Assembly: GCA_964601325.1 (NCBI GenBank)
Contig: CAZRNA010000002.1
Span: 15,842-79,841 of the forward strand
Direction of reading: 5' to 3'
Length of the DNA stretch: 64,000 nucleotides
Origin: CAVPLU01 sp964601325
Lineage (GTDB): Archaea > Thermoproteota > Bathyarchaeia > 40CM-2-53-6
Made by a program: the position numbers and the translations under genes. Below, in pieces: positions 54,108-62,200 of the stretch. The notes below the pieces were generated by a model, which saw nothing but the letters and a program-made list of their open reading frames with translations, was not told the DNA's origin and did no database searches. How positions within the stretch are numbered: position 1 is the stretch's first letter; the number at the start of each line of letters is the position of its first letter.

Positions 54108-54776
54108 TTACAGCCTCCGGGCTTGCATGAGTGACGCCACATTTCTTCCGAGCGCGTATGAAGCACCCATGACCTTCACAATTATGGGACCGTCGAAAGG
54201 CGCCTTCTCTTGGACCTCCACTATCGTACCAGGCATTAGACCTAGAGATGCTAGATAGCGGAGCATGTCGGACTTCTCATCTGTGATCTTGACAAGTACA
54301 GCCTTGTCTTTTGGCTTGAAGTGAGAAAGAGGCTCGGACTTCTCTTCACGAATGCGGCCCGACTCGTCCGGTATTGGGTTGCCGTGAGGACAGGTAGCAG
54401 GCTCTTTCAGCGTCTTCTCCAGTGGCCCGATCATCTCGTCCGTCATCGCATGTTCCAGTTCGCAGGCCGCGTCGTGGACGTGGCTCCAGTCCATGTGCAA
54501 CACTTCAGTTAGGAGCCGTTCAGCCAGACGATGTTTTCGTATTACACTGAGGGCTCTCACTCGTCCTTTCTCTGTGAGCTTTAACCCCCGGTATGGAGTT
54601 CGAGCAATCAGTTTGTGCTTCTCAAGATGGCTCAGCGTGTTTGTGACTGCACCTGGAGTCACCCGAAGCTGCTGAGCCAGTTCCCCCGTCTTGACAGGAG
54701 TGGCTTTTTCCTGTAACCTCCAGATGGCCTCCAAGTATTCTTCCAGTGTGTGAGATATTGCCACTCGCAGAGGCAT
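54108..54776 (-). CDS. DtxR-family metal-dependent repressor with FeoA-like tail
   Basis: 222 residues. Winged helix LEEYLEAIWRLQEKATPVKTGELAQQLRVTPGAVTNTLSHLEK, metal-binding and dimerisation region HRLAERLLTEVLHMDWSHVHDAACELEHAM and CPHGNPIP, then an SH3/FeoA-like domain (about 145-222, LASLGLMPGTIVEVQEKAPFDGP). It should bind Fe2+ or Mn2+ and repress feoB. It is the first gene of the dtxR-feoB operon. Confidence 0.9.
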   Translation of the reverse strand: MPLRVAISHTLEEYLEAIWRLQEKATPVKTGELAQQLRVTPGAVTNTLSHLEKHKLIARTPYRGLKLTEKGRVRALSVIRKHRLAERLLTEVLHMDWSHVHDAACELEHAMTDEMIGPLEKTLKEPATCPHGNPIPDESGRIREEKSEPLSHFKPKDKAVLVKITDEKSDMLRYLASLGLMPGTIVEVQEKAPFDGPIIVKVMGASYALGRNVASLMQARRL

Positions 54777-55335
54777 TCTTTGTTCCTCGTAAATTCGATC
54801 AATACATGTCTGACTATTACCCTTTGCTGAACGCAGACCAGAAGGGAGTTTCTTGCCCCTGACGGTATGGAAGCGAGAGCAGGGGAGTGGCGTGAGTGAG
54901 AGTATTCAGTCAAGGGGGGTACGCAGGCAGCTTCATTCCATCTTGTTATGCCTGATCCACGTCAGAGGCTGGATACTACTTCTTCTTCTCGCTGGTTTCT
55001 TGGTACGTGCACAAACAGATCAAAGAGGGATAGTGGCTAGGGAGGTTTGAGTTCGAGTGCACCAGAGTGTGCGAACCGTTTCCGACTAAAAGGCGCGAAG
55101 GCTCGACCTATTCTCGCGACCAGATATTTCTTTGCGTAGAGGTCATTTATCTCTTGCATATCGACATCTTCAGTTTAGACTCTCTCTCGTATCCGACTGG
55201 GCACTCTGTATCCAAAACGAACAACCTGTCTTCGGCGTTAGAACACGTCATCATGGAGATTCGAGACTAATATTGAGCATTGTCGACTCAGTAGACGTGC
55301 CGCTTTATCTCTGACGTTGGGTGAGGGTGTAAGAG
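54777..55335. other. 559-bp divergent intergenic region
   Basis: It lies between the dtxR-feoB operon and the metallo-beta-lactamase gene, and should hold both promoters. No gene or clear palindrome was found. Short ORFs with a chance hydrophobic run at about 54960-55030 are not convincing. Confidence 0.4.
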
Positions 55336-56244
55336 ATGATATGCATGGAGAGAACCGTGAAGGTTGTGAGTGTTCTGAAAGGGTCAATGCCTCCAGCGGA
55401 TCGACTTAGGCTGACGGTTCTCGCTGAAGATACCGTGAACAAGAGGAGGCCCCATCTCGTGGCGAAGCACGGTCTATCCCTCCTAGTCGAGACGACCATG
55501 GCAGGTGTGGAAACGAGAATCCTCATGGACGCAGGTCCACCGCCAAACGTTGCGCTGCGCAATGCTACTGCAATGCGTGCTCGGGTGCGAGAGCTTGATG
55601 CGATCGTCATTAGCCACGGACACTACGATCACATTGGAGGCCTTCTCCAGATCCTGAAACGTAGCAGCCGACGTATCCCTATCGTGGCTCACCCTAGAAT
55701 GTTCGGCCCCAAGTTTGCTTTCAAGCCGAATCTCCAGTTCATCGGTCCCGATTTTGATCAGTCATCAGTGAAGGCTGCCGGTGGCATACTTGTGCTCACC
55801 CGCAATCCCGTCATGATAGCCGCCGGGGTCACAACAAGCGGGGAGATAGCGAGAGAGACCGACTTTGAGAAGACGGAGGGATTCTGGACTGTAGAGGATG
55901 ACCGTTTTGTTGAAGATGCCATGAATGATGAGCAAGCCCTCCTGATCAACGTCAAAGACAAAGGCCTCGTTGTGATAACCGGCTGCGCGCACTCGGGAAT
56001 CATCAACACGCTGAGACAGGCACAGAAGACGAGCAGTGTAGACGATATCTGCGCAGTCGTCGGCGGCCTACATCTTGAGAAGGCAGCTGACGCAAGGATA
56101 AAGGAGACCGTGGAGGAATTCTCAAGGATTGATCCGAAGGTGATCTACCCATGCCACTGCGCAGGTTCAAAGGTGATAGATCGTCTTCGTGAGTTGCAAA
56201 GAGATTGCAGGCGCATCCAGACGGGTGACACCCTTGAACTCTGA
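55336..56244 (+). CDS. Metallo-beta-lactamase-fold hydrolase, COG1237-type
   Basis: 302 residues. Zinc ligands HGHYDH (His94-His99) in VISHGHYDHIGG, later GCAHSG, GGLHLEKA and PCHCAG. This is the family of dihydropterin-ribofuranosyl-aminobenzene-phosphate synthase, used in methanopterin biosynthesis, and related hydrolases. Start may be ATG 55345 (MERTVKV). It is convergent with trmO. Confidence 0.8.
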   Translation: MICMERTVKVVSVLKGSMPPADRLRLTVLAEDTVNKRRPHLVAKHGLSLLVETTMAGVETRILMDAGPPPNVALRNATAMRARVRELDAIVISHGHYDHIGGLLQILKRSSRRIPIVAHPRMFGPKFAFKPNLQFIGPDFDQSSVKAAGGILVLTRNPVMIAAGVTTSGEIARETDFEKTEGFWTVEDDRFVEDAMNDEQALLINVKDKGLVVITGCAHSGIINTLRQAQKTSSVDDICAVVGGLHLEKAADARIKETVEEFSRIDPKVIYPCHCAGSKVIDRLRELQRDCRRIQTGDTLEL

Positions 56245-56293
56245 AACCACAAACCCGAAAGCAGATGATCTATCGCTGTTGCCCCATCTGTAG

Positions 56294-56827
56294 TCAGATA
56301 TCTTCGCCTGCTTTTTCGCGCAAATCTTTGTACCATTCAGCAAGCCTGTATTGGTCTGCTCTGTAGTCATCCCTGTAAGGTTTGATGTCCAAAACCGGGG
56401 TTCCATCCAAGCAGTCTAGGCCGGAGACGGTTAGTTCTCGCCCTCGTCTGTGAAGAAGTCTCACGAGGCTCAATGCGATCGGGTTAGGTCTAGTGGGAGA
56501 ATCGAGGGCGAATACTCCTACAAGCGGTAGCTCTTCGAGCTTGAAGCCCTTCCTCACTAGTCGCCGAGGTCTCACCTTCAACACGCCGATCTGCTCAGGC
56601 CTCAATCTATTCAAGTGGCTCAGTACAAAGATGTGCGAGAAGCCATCTAAGCCGTCAAGCGCCTCTTGGAACTCCGGAAAAATCTCTATCGTAGCCTCAA
56701 GTTCCCGACTGCGCTCCCTTATCTCATCATCTGAGGCTTGAGTCCTCACGACGCCTACTGGACGGAATGTGACATCTTTGTTCGTTCCGTGAGTGTGCTC
56801 GTCTTCTTTCGTCATCTTTGTCGCCAA
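56294..56827 (-). CDS. trmO: TrmO/TsaA tRNA N6-methyltransferase
   Basis: 177 residues. FRPVGVVRTQ at the start, GFSHIFVLSHL, VGVFALDSPTRPNPIALSLVRLL (family signature) and LDGTPVLDIKPY. It methylates t6A37 in tRNA-Thr using SAM in a single-sheet fold. It starts at TTG 56827 directly after the stop of the CDF-NifX gene, or at ATG 56815, so the two are one transcript. Confidence 0.9.
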   Translation of the reverse strand: MATKMTKEDEHTHGTNKDVTFRPVGVVRTQASDDEIRERSRELEATIEIFPEFQEALDGLDGFSHIFVLSHLNRLRPEQIGVLKVRPRRLVRKGFKLEELPLVGVFALDSPTRPNPIALSLVRLLHRRGRELTVSGLDCLDGTPVLDIKPYRDDYRADQYRLAEWYKDLREKAGEDI

Positions 56828-58096
56828 CTAAGCAGCTTCCTTTGCATACGTAAGGCTTCTCAACTCTTTCTTAGAAAAAGCATCGAGGACATGTTCTATC
56901 TCTGATTCTTCACCCAGGTCGAAGAGTTGAACGGAGCTGTCTCTGAGTACGTGATAGGGGCCTTCGCCGACTTCCCTAGCCACGAGAACGTCCACCTTGT
57001 GCTGGACGAGAAGGCGCGCAGCCTCTATCCCTCTCTTCCTTTCGATCTTCGCTCCATGATTCTCCACGACGAGCCAGCTTCTCAGGCCATTCTCATGAAG
57101 ATCGATGAGTATGAAGTACGGGCTCTTGCCAAAATGGTACGATACTCTCGAGTGAAGCCCCTTGTCCTCTTCTACCGGTATAGCGATCCTGTACATGTCC
57201 TTCTTCGAGGGCTCTACATGGAGCATCAGAGAATCGACCTCCTTTATCGAGTCTCTGATTCTCTCTTCGATAGCTCCTGAGATCGCGTCAGCCTCATCCA
57301 TCCGCATTGCCCTGTCTACTTCAACGTGCATCTCAGCGAAGATGAAGGGGCCCGACCTTCTCACTTTGATTTCATGAACGCCTCTGACTCCGTTGACTTC
57401 GGCTGCGATACTCTTCATTTGGGAGATGAGTTCTGGCCTCAAGCAAGCATCAAGCAGAACAAGGACCGCATCCTTGCCCATTCCGAGGCCGAGCCTGATG
57501 GTCAGGAGACCTATCAGGACACCCGCGATCCCTTCAGCCCACGGAAGCCCGGCGTAGTGGACTAGTATTGCGGCAAAGACGAGGGCTGACGATAGCACAT
57601 CAATCAGCGAGTGTTTGGCTTCGCCCTGCAACGCCTGCGAGTTGGTCTCATTTCCCACTCGGGATTTGAATCGATACAGCAAGTAGGAGACAAGCGATGA
57701 AATGGCTGCCACCGTGAGAGTGGCGGGAGCAAAAGCAACCGCAGACGGGTTCACGATTCGGTTAAACGAAGCCAGGAGGACTTGAAATCCTGATGCTGCA
57801 ACAACGATTGCGACGATCATGAAGGCTAGGGTCTCGACCCTGTAGAAGCCGTATGAGAACCTCTCAGATGGTTTCCTCTGAGATAGCTTCATCCCGAGCC
57901 ACACTGCGAGTGATGTGAAGATATCAGAAAGCGAATGCACAGCATCGGCCAAGAGCGCAATGCTACCCGACAGCAAACCCGCGACGACTTTGATGCCGGT
58001 CAGCGCGATCGTCACGTACGTAGAGGCCTTGGCTGCTCTCGCTCCTTTCCCTAGAAGCTGAATCTTCTCTTCAGTAGACATACTCTTCCTCACCAC
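56828..58096 (-). CDS. Cation diffusion facilitator fused to a NifX/NifB-type domain
   Basis: 422 residues. Six helices with M2 ADAVHSLSD and M5 HSLIDVLSSA, then a CDF tail (about 210-290) ending LMLHVEPSKKD. The last 130 residues (RIAIPVEEDKGLHSRVSYHFGKSPYFILIDL, VLVAREVGEGPYHVL) match the dinitrogenase-cofactor (NifX/NifB/NafY-like) domain that binds metal-sulfur clusters. The combination suggests a transporter whose cytosolic tail senses or carries a metal cofactor. It is followed by trmO with no gap and preceded by a second CDF. Confidence 0.88.
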   Translation of the reverse strand: MVRKSMSTEEKIQLLGKGARAAKASTYVTIALTGIKVVAGLLSGSIALLADAVHSLSDIFTSLAVWLGMKLSQRKPSERFSYGFYRVETLAFMIVAIVVAASGFQVLLASFNRIVNPSAVAFAPATLTVAAISSLVSYLLYRFKSRVGNETNSQALQGEAKHSLIDVLSSALVFAAILVHYAGLPWAEGIAGVLIGLLTIRLGLGMGKDAVLVLLDACLRPELISQMKSIAAEVNGVRGVHEIKVRRSGPFIFAEMHVEVDRAMRMDEADAISGAIEERIRDSIKEVDSLMLHVEPSKKDMYRIAIPVEEDKGLHSRVSYHFGKSPYFILIDLHENGLRSWLVVENHGAKIERKRGIEAARLLVQHKVDVLVAREVGEGPYHVLRDSSVQLFDLGEESEIEHVLDAFSKKELRSLTYAKEAA

Positions 58097-58180
58097 CCTT
58101 GTCGCAAGCTAACATCTCTTTTGGATATGACTGGACGCATCTCCCCTCATTTCGACAAGTTCCAGCCACCGCCATCCGAT

Positions 58181-59074
58181 TCAACTGTGTTTTTCATGGA
58201 TGCCGACGTGTATCGTAGTTGAATCCACTTCTTTGAATTTCTCTTGGACTCTGTCTTCAACCTCGTCTGCTATCGCGTGGGCCTTTTCGAGGCTGGTTCT
58301 TCCGTCCATCTCAACATGTGCTTCCACGAAAATGAACGGTCCAGCTCTCCTGACTTTCAAGGCGTGAACGCCCTTAACCTCGGGAGTACCGACTATCGTC
58401 TCTTCGATTGCCTTTCTAATCGCCGGCTGCGGTGAGACATCCATGAGTGCGAAGATAGAATCCTTGCCGAACGTTAGTGCCGCCCAGAATATGAAAGCGG
58501 ATATGATCACCGCTGCCAACGGCTCCACCCATGATACGCCCATATAAGTGAAGAGCACACTCCCACACACTAGACCAGAGTTCAAAACATCAGCGAAAGA
58601 GTGTCTACTCTCGATCCTTAAGCCTTGAGAACTTATCTCTCGTCCTGCTCTCTCCTTGTATCTGGCTAGGAAGTAGGAGACAAACCCAGAGCCGATAGCA
58701 ACGGCAATCACAACCGGCCTAAACGAAATCACAGAAGGACCGTACAGCCGCTCTATGGAATCTCGCAGGATTTCTGCCCCTGTTAAGACCATGATGATGC
58801 AGACTATCAACGCGCAGACGGATTCCGCCTTGTAGAAGCCATAGGGGAACAGGTCGGTAGGTTTCCTCAGCGATAACCGTAGACCCAGCCATACAATCAC
58901 AGATCCCGCAATATCCATGATAGTATGTGCAGCATCAGCAAGCAATGCTATACTCCCAGACAACAGACCGACGACCGCCTTGGCGATGGATAGAACCACT
59001 AGAACAAACGTGGATCTTCTTGAGACTGTAATGCCTCTTTGCAGCAGGATTCTCTTGGCATCGCCTGCACTCAT
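58181..59074 (-). CDS. Cation diffusion facilitator family transporter
   Basis: 297 residues. Six helices; M2 ADAAHTIMD and M5 HSFADVLNS hold the expected metal ligands; the cytosolic tail ends STTIHVGIHEK. It exports a divalent metal such as Zn2+, Fe2+ or Mn2+ in exchange for protons. It is upstream of the CDF-NifX gene in the same direction (84 bp apart), and shares the fold but not the extra domain. Confidence 0.93.
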   Translation of the reverse strand: MSAGDAKRILLQRGITVSRRSTFVLVVLSIAKAVVGLLSGSIALLADAAHTIMDIAGSVIVWLGLRLSLRKPTDLFPYGFYKAESVCALIVCIIMVLTGAEILRDSIERLYGPSVISFRPVVIAVAIGSGFVSYFLARYKERAGREISSQGLRIESRHSFADVLNSGLVCGSVLFTYMGVSWVEPLAAVIISAFIFWAALTFGKDSIFALMDVSPQPAIRKAIEETIVGTPEVKGVHALKVRRAGPFIFVEAHVEMDGRTSLEKAHAIADEVEDRVQEKFKEVDSTTIHVGIHEKHS

Positions 59075-59291
59075 CAGTCCGTCATTCCTTTCTGTTCTCA
59101 GTATGAAGGTATATTGGGATCTGGGAAAGTCAACCTTGAGAGGCGATGTCAGTATTCATGCCAAGTTTCGGCTTCGCGACAATGAATCTCGTGGGGGCCT
59201 TGTTGTGGTTTTCCGTCCAGCATTTGGATCTCGAGACGGGTGAGCCGGCGGGCGATGGAACGGGATCACGGACGCCCGATGGCATGAATCG

Positions 59292-59675
59292 TCAACCGTG
59301 TGGAAGGCCGTGACGAGCCTCCTTGCAGGGTTCGGTCAAGCAGCTTAGTCTACCAGCCAAGTAGGCTTCGACGACCTCACCAAGATTGTTCACCGCACCT
59401 GTGAATACAGCGATCCCGCTACTCTGGAAAGCCGCGAGCCCTCTCGGCCCCATCCCCTTAACCACAAGAACATCAGGTTTGAGGTTCGTGACAATGGTCT
59501 CGGGTCCACCCTGGCCTCCAAAGTGTTCGCCCAAATTCTTCTCCGACCTGATTGAGATGACCCTGCCCTCATCTGAGAGGTCGACCACTGCGAGCTCGGG
59601 GGCTCTTCCGAAATGTGGGAAGACAACTGACCTCTCAATGTCGAAGCTCTCGATCGGAACCACCAGCCGAACCAT
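59292..59675 (-). CDS. Stand-alone NifX/MTH1175-like cofactor-binding protein
   Basis: 127 residues, one dinitrogenase-cofactor domain: VVPIESFDIERSVVFPHFGRAPELAVVDL, GGPETIVTNLKPDVLVVKGMGPRGLAAF, GEVVEAYLAGRL. A Cys near the end (TEPCKEA). No nif structural genes are in the window, so a role in metal or Fe-S handling is inferred. It is divergent from DUF134 across 55 bp. Confidence 0.85.
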   Translation of the reverse strand: MVRLVVPIESFDIERSVVFPHFGRAPELAVVDLSDEGRVISIRSEKNLGEHFGGQGGPETIVTNLKPDVLVVKGMGPRGLAAFQSSGIAVFTGAVNNLGEVVEAYLAGRLSCLTEPCKEARHGLPHG

Positions 59676-59712
59676 GCAGATCTCCGCTCTATGGAAGCCC
59701 TTATTAGTTTAT

Positions 59713-59724
59713 GAATATTTATTC
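59713..59724. promoter_or_regulatory. GAATA-TT-TATTC palindrome in the divergent promoter
   Basis: A perfect inverted repeat of five bases with a two-base centre, six bases before the DUF134 ATG and about 38 bases before the NifX start on the other strand. Position suggests a repressor site for both genes. Confidence 0.5.
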
Positions 59725-59730
59725 GTTACT

Positions 59731-60198
59731 ATGGCAAGGCCGAAGAAATGTCGATGGGTCTGCTGCGAACCATCCGTCAACTACTTCAAGCCCAGAGGAA
59801 TACCCATGACCGAGCTGGAAAGGATCAGCTTAGCGGTGGACGAGCTGGAAGCACTCAGGCTGAAAGACCTAGACGGACTGGAGCAGGAGAAAGCTGCCAC
59901 CACCATGAACGTGTCGCAGCCGACGTTTCATCGGATCCTAGAATCTGCACACGGCAAGGTTGCAGACGCCTTGGTCAATGGGAAAGCAATCAGAATTGAA
60001 GGAGGAGATTATATGGTTAGGGAAGGAGGACGCCTCTTCAAATGTTACGACTGCCAAAACGAGTGGCAGGTGCCTCATGGAACCGCAAGACCAGCCAGAT
60101 GTCCGAAATGCAACAGCGCAAACATTCACAGAGCCCCAAGCGACAGAGGACACGCGAGGCGAAGCGGAAGGGCGGGAGGACGCCGAAGACTTGGATAG
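59731..60198 (+). CDS. DUF134 DNA-binding protein with zinc-ribbon tail
   Basis: 155 residues. The DUF134 signature opens MARPKKCRWVCCEPSVNYFK, followed by ELERISLAVDELEALRLKDLDGLEQEKAA and the helix-turn-helix TMNVSQPTFHRIL, then GKAIRIEGGDY. A zinc ribbon FKCYDC...RCPKCN and a basic tail follow. Proteins of this family often sit beside NifX-like genes. It is probably the transcriptional regulator of the cluster. Its stop overlaps the start of the second NifX gene by 8 bp. Confidence 0.9.
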   Translation: MARPKKCRWVCCEPSVNYFKPRGIPMTELERISLAVDELEALRLKDLDGLEQEKAATTMNVSQPTFHRILESAHGKVADALVNGKAIRIEGGDYMVREGGRLFKCYDCQNEWQVPHGTARPARCPKCNSANIHRAPSDRGHARRSGRAGGRRRLG

Positions 60199-60580
60199 AA
60201 CTAAGATAGCGATACCGTGTACTGGTGAGGCAGATCTACAAGCACAGGTCTCAGCTCACTTCGGTCGCTGCGATTCCTACGCGATAGTGACGCTAGAAGA
60301 AGGTAAGGTCAAAACCGTAGAGTCGATTTCGAATCGGAACCACACCGACTGCGGCGGTTCCGTCAGAACACTAGTGGAGGACGGTGTCGAATTGATGCTA
60401 GTAGGAGGGATGGGGATGCGCCCGTACTCAGCTTTCAAAGAACTCGGCATCGAGGTCAGACATGGAGTCACTGGGACGGTAGCGGAGGCTGTCGAGCTCT
60501 ACCTGAAGGGAGAGACCTTGCCCATGGGGCAGGACAGCTCGTGCGAATGCCACATGAACGCGAATGGACTACAACACTAA
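60191..60580 (+). CDS. Second stand-alone NifX-like protein
   Basis: 129 residues from TTG 60191 (LDRTKIAIPCTGEADLQ). Domain elements: IAIPCTGEADLQAQVSAHFGRCDSYAIVTL, GGSVRTLVEDGVELMLVGGMGMRPYSAFKELG, GTVAEAVELYLKGE. It has a C-terminal Cys pair in SSCECHMNA, possibly a metal site. It overlaps DUF134 by 8 bp, so the two are co-translated. Confidence 0.85.
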   Translation: MDRTKIAIPCTGEADLQAQVSAHFGRCDSYAIVTLEEGKVKTVESISNRNHTDCGGSVRTLVEDGVELMLVGGMGMRPYSAFKELGIEVRHGVTGTVAEAVELYLKGETLPMGQDSSCECHMNANGLQH

Positions 60581-60592
60581 GAATGAGATCTC

Positions 60593-60790
60593 GTGAGTGC
60601 CCGAATAGACCCAATCCGCATGTCCGTGGTGGAACTCGTCGAGAGAAAGAGAAGTATCCTTCGGATGAAAGGTGTCGACGTTCTCGATGGAACGCCGCTC
60701 ATACGCGTGAAGCCGTACGTGTCGAGCTTTGGTCACAGAGCCGATGTCAGAATAGGGTGGCTACAAGGCAAGGCCGAGACGAACCCAGAG
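60593..60790 (+). pseudogene. C-terminal fragment of a second TrmO-like gene
   Basis: The peptide MSVVELVERKRSILRMKGVD, LDGTPLIRVKPYVSSFGHRAD and IGWLQGKAE aligns with residues about 115-170 of the intact TrmO at 56.3 kb. The expected RPNPI just before it is present in another frame (RPNPH at about 60607-60620). The N-terminal two-thirds is missing. It is a broken copy left at the end of the cluster. Confidence 0.65.
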
Positions 60791-60820
60791 CCCCCGGCAG
60801 CTAATGCCAGACGTAGGATC

Positions 60821-61291
60821 TCATCTGGCGGCCATCTCGTAGAGCCGGCTTCCGATGCCCTCCAAGGCTTCCGGCACGCCTGGCAGGTCCGGACGGTCAA
60901 CTTCGATACAGTACTTGTCAACCCAGAGAGCCTGCAACCATTCTGTTCTATGGCGTAAGCGAAGAGCTTTCTTAATTCCCTCCAAGATACCCTCTGGCTT
61001 CCCAGTATCTACGAAGAGGTTATAGCCTGTGCATCGCATCTGAACTACCAGCGAGTGCTCTCGTGCAAGCCGTGCAAGCTCCTCATCGAACTCTCTCGAA
61101 AGTATTCTAGGTTCGTGTTTAGGGATAAAACGCAACCTGTAGGGTGCAGTTTCACATCCGAAGTACAACGGTCGATAGTCACCCTGCTTGATCCCCGCCT
61201 TTTCCAGTTCGTCTTGAATTTCGAGCCAAGGTTTACCCTGCGTTTTCAGCTGCTTAATCATTTCACATGTCCGTTTGATGACTGATGACAT
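60821..61291 (-). CDS. Conserved-looking hypothetical protein
   Basis: 156 residues, not recognised. Helical N-terminus (RTCEMIKQLKTQGKPWLEIQ), then an alpha/beta mix with FGCETAPYRLRFIPKHEPR, VVQMRCTGYNLFV and a C-terminal LYEMAAR. Three Cys. It opposes the DUF134 cluster and carries the longer palindrome in its promoter, so it may belong to the same regulon. Confidence 0.5.
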   Translation of the reverse strand: MSSVIKRTCEMIKQLKTQGKPWLEIQDELEKAGIKQGDYRPLYFGCETAPYRLRFIPKHEPRILSREFDEELARLAREHSLVVQMRCTGYNLFVDTGKPEGILEGIKKALRLRHRTEWLQALWVDKYCIEVDRPDLPGVPEALEGIGSRLYEMAAR

Positions 61292-61829
61292 TCTTCTGCA
61301 GAACTCCAGGTCGATCTTACGCGGCCTAGTATTATTGAATATCTATTCAAATTAACTCTTTCGACCGCGCTTGGGTCGACACGAGGCCAAGAACTGAGAT
61401 CAATCTCAGAGCGCCCGAATCTGCTGATTTTGCTGTAATTTCGATGGATTCGCCTATTCTAGGTAGCCACTGCTTGATTGCCTTGCTCTGCTGCCCCATT
61501 CTCGTCCTCGTCGGCATCCGGTATGGTCTTGCCCAGGCGGCTCATCTTCATCTTCGCTTCAAGCATCCACTCCTGTTCCAAGATGGGGGACGACCCTGAG
61601 ATTCATTGCAGAGTTGGTGGCCAAGAAATTCGTTTGAATTGTGTGTGTGCGCACCATGAGACCCGCACACAAGATACATTGGCATTAGGAGTCACATATT
61701 CATATAGATAGAAGTTGGAGTTCTCGATCGTGGAGCAAGGACACTGTGGGCGACGAGTGGATAGGCGAAGCCAATTGAGACGCGTTGCGTTGGATTCAAC
61801 ATTGCGCCATAGACGCGTGTTGTTGAGCG
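61292..61829. other. 538-bp intergenic region with palindrome and a possible 40-residue ORF
   Basis: Besides the palindrome at 61335-61350, the minus strand 61581-61459 can encode about 40 residues (LEQEWMLEAKMKMSRLGKT then an acidic tail). It begins at TTG and has no clear Shine-Dalgarno. It is only a possibility; nothing else is supported here. Confidence 0.3.
61335..61350. promoter_or_regulatory. TTGAATA-TC-TATTCAA palindrome
   Basis: A perfect seven-base inverted repeat with a two-base centre. It extends the GAATA-N2-TATTC core found before DUF134. It lies 44-59 bp upstream of the 61291 start, next to a TATA-like CAATAATAC. Confidence 0.5.
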
Positions 61830-62102
61830 TCAGAAGTCATTCAAGAGGAAGCTCTTGACTCTCGGCCACTTGTTCAGTCTATCTAGGATTATTCTGACTA
61901 GCTGTCTTGTCTGCTTGTCCAACACTCTCGTGATGAATAACACGATGAAGAAGCTCGTAACAGATATCGAAAGTACGTAGAGCAGCCTAGAGCTGTTGAG
62001 TAGCGATATGATCACTGAGAAGATTATCGCGCCCAGCAGACCCATCACTATGTACCTGACTATGAAGTAGAGGTAAAACTCATCGTCCTCGAATTCACTC
62101 AT
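61830..62102 (-). CDS. Small two-helix membrane protein
   Basis: 90 residues. Acidic start (MSEFEDDEF), two hydrophobic helices (about 10-35 and 39-60), then a basic cytosolic end (DKQTRQLVRIILDRLNKW). Family unknown. It lies between the unknown gene and the DODA-type enzyme. Confidence 0.55.
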   Translation of the reverse strand: MSEFEDDEFYLYFIVRYIVMGLLGAIIFSVIISLLNSSRLLYVLSISVTSFFIVLFITRVLDKQTRQLVRIILDRLNKWPRVKSFLLNDF

Positions 62103-62200
62103 GTATCTTCTTCCCTTTCCAAGTTAAATGACATTTCGACCCTGGAACCTACTGGGTCAAGGACCATCAGACAACGATGTAGAATCTGCGCTCGTGCGAA

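Noticed and set aside
59386..59730. N-terminal extension of DUF134 from an upstream start
   Set aside because: It is the reverse shadow of the NifX gene; the DUF134 family begins at MARPKKCR (59731), where the palindrome and promoter lie just before.
59292..60580. Nitrogenase cofactor operon
   Set aside because: No nifH, nifD, nifK, nifE, nifN or radical-SAM nifB is in the window; NifX-like domains alone are common in non-fixing archaea.
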